64,000 bases of DNA from JBDWFY01 sp964291365 (GTDB lineage: Bacteria > Pseudomonadota > Alphaproteobacteria > Rhizobiales > Stappiaceae). The stretch lies in assembly GCA_964291365.2 (NCBI GenBank), contig OZ219989.1, positions 4,092,001 to 4,156,000 of the forward strand, written 5' to 3'. Below, one piece after another: positions 61,532-64,000 of this stretch. Below the pieces are notes generated by a model that searched no databases, was not told the DNA's origin, and worked only from the letters and a program-made list of their open reading frames with translations. Made by a program: the position numbers and the translations under genes. Within the stretch, counting starts at the first letter, position 1. Every line of letters starts with the position of its first letter.

Positions 61532-62107
61532 CTACCCTTGTTGATCCGTTTGTCCACGAAACGGAAAATTAAATGCACGCAAAAGCTCTCTTGCTTCATC
61601 ATCAGAATTTGTCGTTGTGCACACGATAACATCAAGGCCCCAAATTTGATCAACCTGGTCATAATCAATTTCAGGAAACACAATATGTTCCTTGATACCT
61701 AAGGCATAATTCCCATATCCATCAAAACTCTTTGGACTTAATCCACGAAAATCTCGAACTCGTGGTAATGCAATAGTCACTAAACGGTCCAAAAACTCAT
61801 ACATCCGATTTTTTCGCAACGTAACTTTCGCACCAATTGGCATCCCTTCACGAACTTTAAACGACGCAACAGATTTACGTGCTTTTATTATTACCGGTCT
61901 TTGACCAGCAATTTTTTCCAAATCAGCAGTAGCAACCTTTGATTTCTTTGAATCAGCCACTGCTTCTCCAATCCCCATATTCAAAACAATTTTGTCAATT
62001 GCAGGGACTTGGTTCAAGTTCTTGAAGCTAAATTTTTCTGATAATTGCGGACGAATAACCTCATTGTAGGTCTTCTTCAACCGCGGTTCCCGCACTTCAT
62101 TAGCCAT
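61532..62107 (-). CDS. rplE: 50S ribosomal protein L5
   Basis: 191 residues from the ATG at 62107 (MANEVREPRLKKTYNEVIRP), preceded by GGAGA about nine bases upstream. The frame is open further upstream, but those residues overlap rplX and are not L5-like. IDKIVLNMGIGEAV, LRKNRMYEFLDRLVTIALPR and DQIWGLDVIVCTT-type motifs identify L5, which binds 5S rRNA. The ATG overlaps the rplX stop by eight bases. Confidence 0.97.
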   Translation of the reverse strand: MANEVREPRLKKTYNEVIRPQLSEKFSFKNLNQVPAIDKIVLNMGIGEAVADSKKSKVATADLEKIAGQRPVIIKARKSVASFKVREGMPIGAKVTLRKNRMYEFLDRLVTIALPRVRDFRGLSPKSFDGYGNYALGIKEHIVFPEIDYDQVDQIWGLDVIVCTTTNSDDEARELLRAFNFPFRGQTDQQG

Positions 62108-62417
62108 CAATAATTTCTCCAGAACGTTTAGCGTATCGAATTTTAACACCATCGTCGTTGAATCGATAACCAACCCGAGTAGGTTCACCACTTTGGGGAT
62201 CAATCATTGCTATATTAGATAAACTGATCGGAAGCTCTTTATCCATTTTCCCACCTTTTTGATTGGCAGTCTGCCTTTGATGCTTCTTTGCTACATTGAT
62301 TCCCCGAACTAGGGCTTTATTAATTTTCGGTAAAACTTTGATCACTTCACCTTCGATCCCTTTGTAGGACCCCGTAATAGCGACGACTCTGTCACCTTTT
62401 CTTATTCTTATTGACAT
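62100..62417 (-). CDS. rplX: 50S ribosomal protein L24
   Basis: 105 residues. The KOW motif is IRKGDRVVAITGSYKGIEGE. NVAKKHQRQTANQKGG and VGYRFNDDGVKIRYAKRSGE follow. It initiates large-subunit assembly. It starts immediately after the rplN stop and overlaps the start of rplE. Confidence 0.98.
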   Translation of the reverse strand: MSIRIRKGDRVVAITGSYKGIEGEVIKVLPKINKALVRGINVAKKHQRQTANQKGGKMDKELPISLSNIAMIDPQSGEPTRVGYRFNDDGVKIRYAKRSGEIIDG

Positions 62418-62786
62418 TTAAAGTACCTCTGGTGCTAATGACACAATTTTCATATGATTTTTTGATCGTAACTCCCGTGGAACTGGACCAAAAATACGAG
62501 TACCGATTGGTTCTAATGAATTATTAATCAATACTGCGGCGTTTCCATCAAACCGAATTACTGAACCATCAGTTCGACGAATATCTTTAGCTGTTCGAAC
62601 AATAACTGCCCTCAATACATCACCTTTCTTTACACGGCCACGAGGATTTGCTTCCTTGACGGACACAACAATCACATCACCAACGCCGGCAAACTTCCGT
62701 TTGGAACCACCTAAGACTTTGATACACATGACGCTACGAGCACCTGAATTGTCTGCTACGTCAAGTCTTGTCTGCATTTGAATCAT
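62418..62786 (-). CDS. rplN: 50S ribosomal protein L14
   Basis: 122 residues. MIQMQTRLDVADNSGARSVM, GDVIVVSVKEANPRGRVKKG and the C-terminal MKIVSLAPEVL are the standard L14 signature. It forms part of an intersubunit bridge. Located between rpsQ and rplX. Confidence 0.99.
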   Translation of the reverse strand: MIQMQTRLDVADNSGARSVMCIKVLGGSKRKFAGVGDVIVVSVKEANPRGRVKKGDVLRAVIVRTAKDIRRTDGSVIRFDGNAAVLINNSLEPIGTRIFGPVPRELRSKNHMKIVSLAPEVL

Positions 62787-62847
62787 AATAATACCTAACT
62801 AATTTACCGGACGACGTTATTAATTCACTCCGGTCTAAAATATTTTT

Positions 62848-63090
62848 TTAAGTTGTAGAATCACTCACAATTTCCCAACACTTTTTCTTTGAAATTGGAG
62901 GGCACTCTCTGATTTGAACCAAATCTCCATTCTTTTTTGAATTTGATTCATCATGAACGTGATACTTTTTTGATCTCCGCACAGTCTTTTTAAACAACGG
63001 ATGCGTAAATCTACGATCAACACGGACCACGATTGTTTTGTCGTTAACATCACTTACTACAACTCCATGTAACACACGTTTTGGCATCAT
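62848..63090 (-). CDS. rpsQ: 30S ribosomal protein S17
   Basis: 80 residues. MPKRVLHGVVVSDVNDKTIV and VRVDRRFTHPLFKKTVRRSK identify S17, followed by CPPISKKKCWEI. Two adjacent ATG codons open the frame (63090 and 63087), and either could be the start. It lies between rpmC and rplN. Confidence 0.98.
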   Translation of the reverse strand: MMPKRVLHGVVVSDVNDKTIVVRVDRRFTHPLFKKTVRRSKKYHVHDESNSKKNGDLVQIRECPPISKKKCWEIVSDSTT

Positions 63091-63097
63091 GTTCTCC

Positions 63098-63298
63098 TTA
63101 CTTATCGTTTGCTTTTCGCAATTTGTTCAAATGAGTTTTTATTCTCGCAATTCCACGACGTACTCTTCTTATTTCACCGGTTGCCTCAAGCTGACCAGAT
63201 ACCTTCTGAAACCGAAGATTAAATTGCTCTTTTTTCAAATCCACCAATCGATCAAGTAGTTGATCTTCTGTTAAGGTGACAATTTCTGAATATTTCAT
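63098..63298 (-). CDS. rpmC: 50S ribosomal protein L29
   Basis: 66 residues, helical. LTEDQLLDRLVDLKKEQFNL and QLEATGEIRRVRRGIARIKT identify L29, located at the tunnel exit beside L23. Seven bases separate it from rpsQ. Confidence 0.98.
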   Translation of the reverse strand: MKYSEIVTLTEDQLLDRLVDLKKEQFNLRFQKVSGQLEATGEIRRVRRGIARIKTHLNKLRKANDK

Positions 63299-63318
63299 AG
63301 TTGATCCTTATATCCAAT

Positions 63319-63732
63319 TTACTCAACAATACGCTGGACGAATTTGCACTTAATCGGCAATTTAGCTGCAGCTAAACGCATCGCTTCACGTGCAACTGGT
63401 TCAGGTACACCATCAATTTCAAACATAATTTTTCCAGGTTTTACTCGACAAGCCCAATATTCTACTGAACCTTTACCTTTACCCATACGGACTTCAGTTG
63501 GTTTCTTTGAAATTGGTACATCGGGAAAGATTCTTATCCAAACCCGACCAGCCCGTTTCATATGCCGCGTCAATGCTCGACGAGCAGCCTCAATTTGACG
63601 AGCCGTAATTCGTTCCGGTTGAATTGCCTTTAGTCCATAAGAACCAAAATTTAAGCTTGCACCACTGGTTGCAGACCCTTTAATTCGACCCTTATGTTGC
63701 TTACGATATTTTGGACGTGCTGGTTGTAGCAT
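63319..63732 (-). CDS. rplP: 50S ribosomal protein L16
   Basis: 137 residues. MLQPARPKYRKQHKGRIKGS, ARRALTRHMKRAGRVWIRIF and KPTEVRMGKGKGSVEYWACR are diagnostic. It contacts the A-site tRNA elbow. Located between rpsC and rpmC. Confidence 0.99.
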   Translation of the reverse strand: MLQPARPKYRKQHKGRIKGSATSGASLNFGSYGLKAIQPERITARQIEAARRALTRHMKRAGRVWIRIFPDVPISKKPTEVRMGKGKGSVEYWACRVKPGKIMFEIDGVPEPVAREAMRLAAAKLPIKCKFVQRIVE

Positions 63733-63773
63733 AATTTTTTCTCAATATTTAGTTAATATTGTTGACTTAGAAC

Positions 63774-64000
63774 CTATCGATTTTGACGACTACCATGAGA
63801 TGTTACTTCCGTTCCTTCTGTTGCCCTTCGCTCGGATGCCATTGGATCGTGTTCCATAATTTCCCCTTTATAAATCCAAACTTTCACACCAAGGATTCCA
63901 TAAGCAGACAATGCTTCTGCAAATCCATAGTCAATATCTGCTCGCAATGTATGTAAAGGTACGCGTCCTTCGATATACCATTCAACTCTTGCGATTTCGG
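63774..64000 (-). CDS. rpsC: 30S ribosomal protein S3, C-terminal part (cut by the window edge)
   Basis: The last about 75 codons of S3, ending TAG at 63776-63774. EIARVEWYIEGRVPLHTLRA, DIDYGFAEALSAYGILGVKV and WIYKGEI are the conserved C-terminal S3 domain. A polar tail (ASERRATEGTEVTSHGSRQN) follows. The start lies beyond base 64000. It is immediately upstream of rplP, as in the S10 operon. Confidence 0.97.
   Translation of the reverse strand, partial: EIARVEWYIEGRVPLHTLRADIDYGFAEALSAYGILGVKVWIYKGEIMEHDPMASERRATEGTEVTSHGSRQNR

Overview
The window is 64 kb of an AT-rich (about two-thirds A+T by eye) chromosome from an alphaproteobacterium. The phylogenetic signal is gene content and order: rplQ-rpoA-rpsK-rpsM-adk-secY running out of the spc operon, a Do-protease/rarA/crcB/rluC/ATP12 neighbourhood beside it, an EipB (DUF1849) envelope protein, DUF1489, a short-LID adenylate kinase, a RibH2-type lumazine synthase and RidA/GDPD/COG3146/HIT next to clpA-clpS. 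Low G+C with short intergenic gaps would fit a free-living, possibly marine, streamlined lineage. I cannot place it more finely from sequence alone.

Layout. 1-5.4 kb: DNA polymerase IV, EipB, then RidA-GDPD-COG3146-HIT. 5.4-7.8 kb: an unrecognised two-gene unit with its own promoter, and azlCD. 7.9-17.2 kb: clpA/clpS, a SPOR-domain D,D-carboxypeptidase, a Tim14-like J-domain protein with a VWA protein, DUF1489 and a large outer-membrane barrel protein. 17.3-20.5 kb: a TPP riboswitch driving thiO-thiS-thiG-thiE. 20.6-25.5 kb: a double-length CaiB/BaiF CoA-transferase followed by a decay zone holding a cbiD pseudogene, two tandem copies of a structured about 220-bp repeat, and a pRiA4b ORF-3-like pseudogene. 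25.6-34.1 kb: a CpxR/CpxA-type two-component pair, a crotonase, a ClpP paralogue, a thioesterase, MgtE, and minCDE. 34.5-39.6 kb: a transposase-domain stub, tRNA-Leu(GAG), lipB, acylphosphatase, ribH, pccA, folB. 39.4-40.4 kb: a rearranged patch where the 3' third of folB is duplicated around a DUF1365 remnant and a tiny lipoprotein. 40.5-47.3 kb: a complete branched-chain amino-acid ABC transporter (livKGFHM) and pccB. 47.6-53.5 kb: ATP12, RluC-type pseudouridine synthase, crcB, rarA and a Do protease, interrupted by a 496-bp element with perfect 25-bp terminal inverted repeats that carries a second tiny lipoprotein. 53.8-64 kb: the alpha/spc/S10 ribosomal protein run, ending inside rpsC.

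How it fits together. The core is housekeeping: translation, SecY, Clp proteolysis, division-site placement and cofactor synthesis (thiamine, lipoate, riboflavin, folate). Catabolism is represented by propionyl-CoA carboxylase subunits placed on either side of the liv transporter, plus acyl-CoA enzymes. Several genes are decaying (cbiD, the pRiA4b ORF-3-like gene, DUF1365, the second folB end), consistent with ongoing genome reduction.

The most unusual material is intergenic: the two related tiny lipoproteins in rearranged or insertion-like segments, the tandem structured repeat, and the unrecognised two-gene unit at 5.4-6.6 kb.
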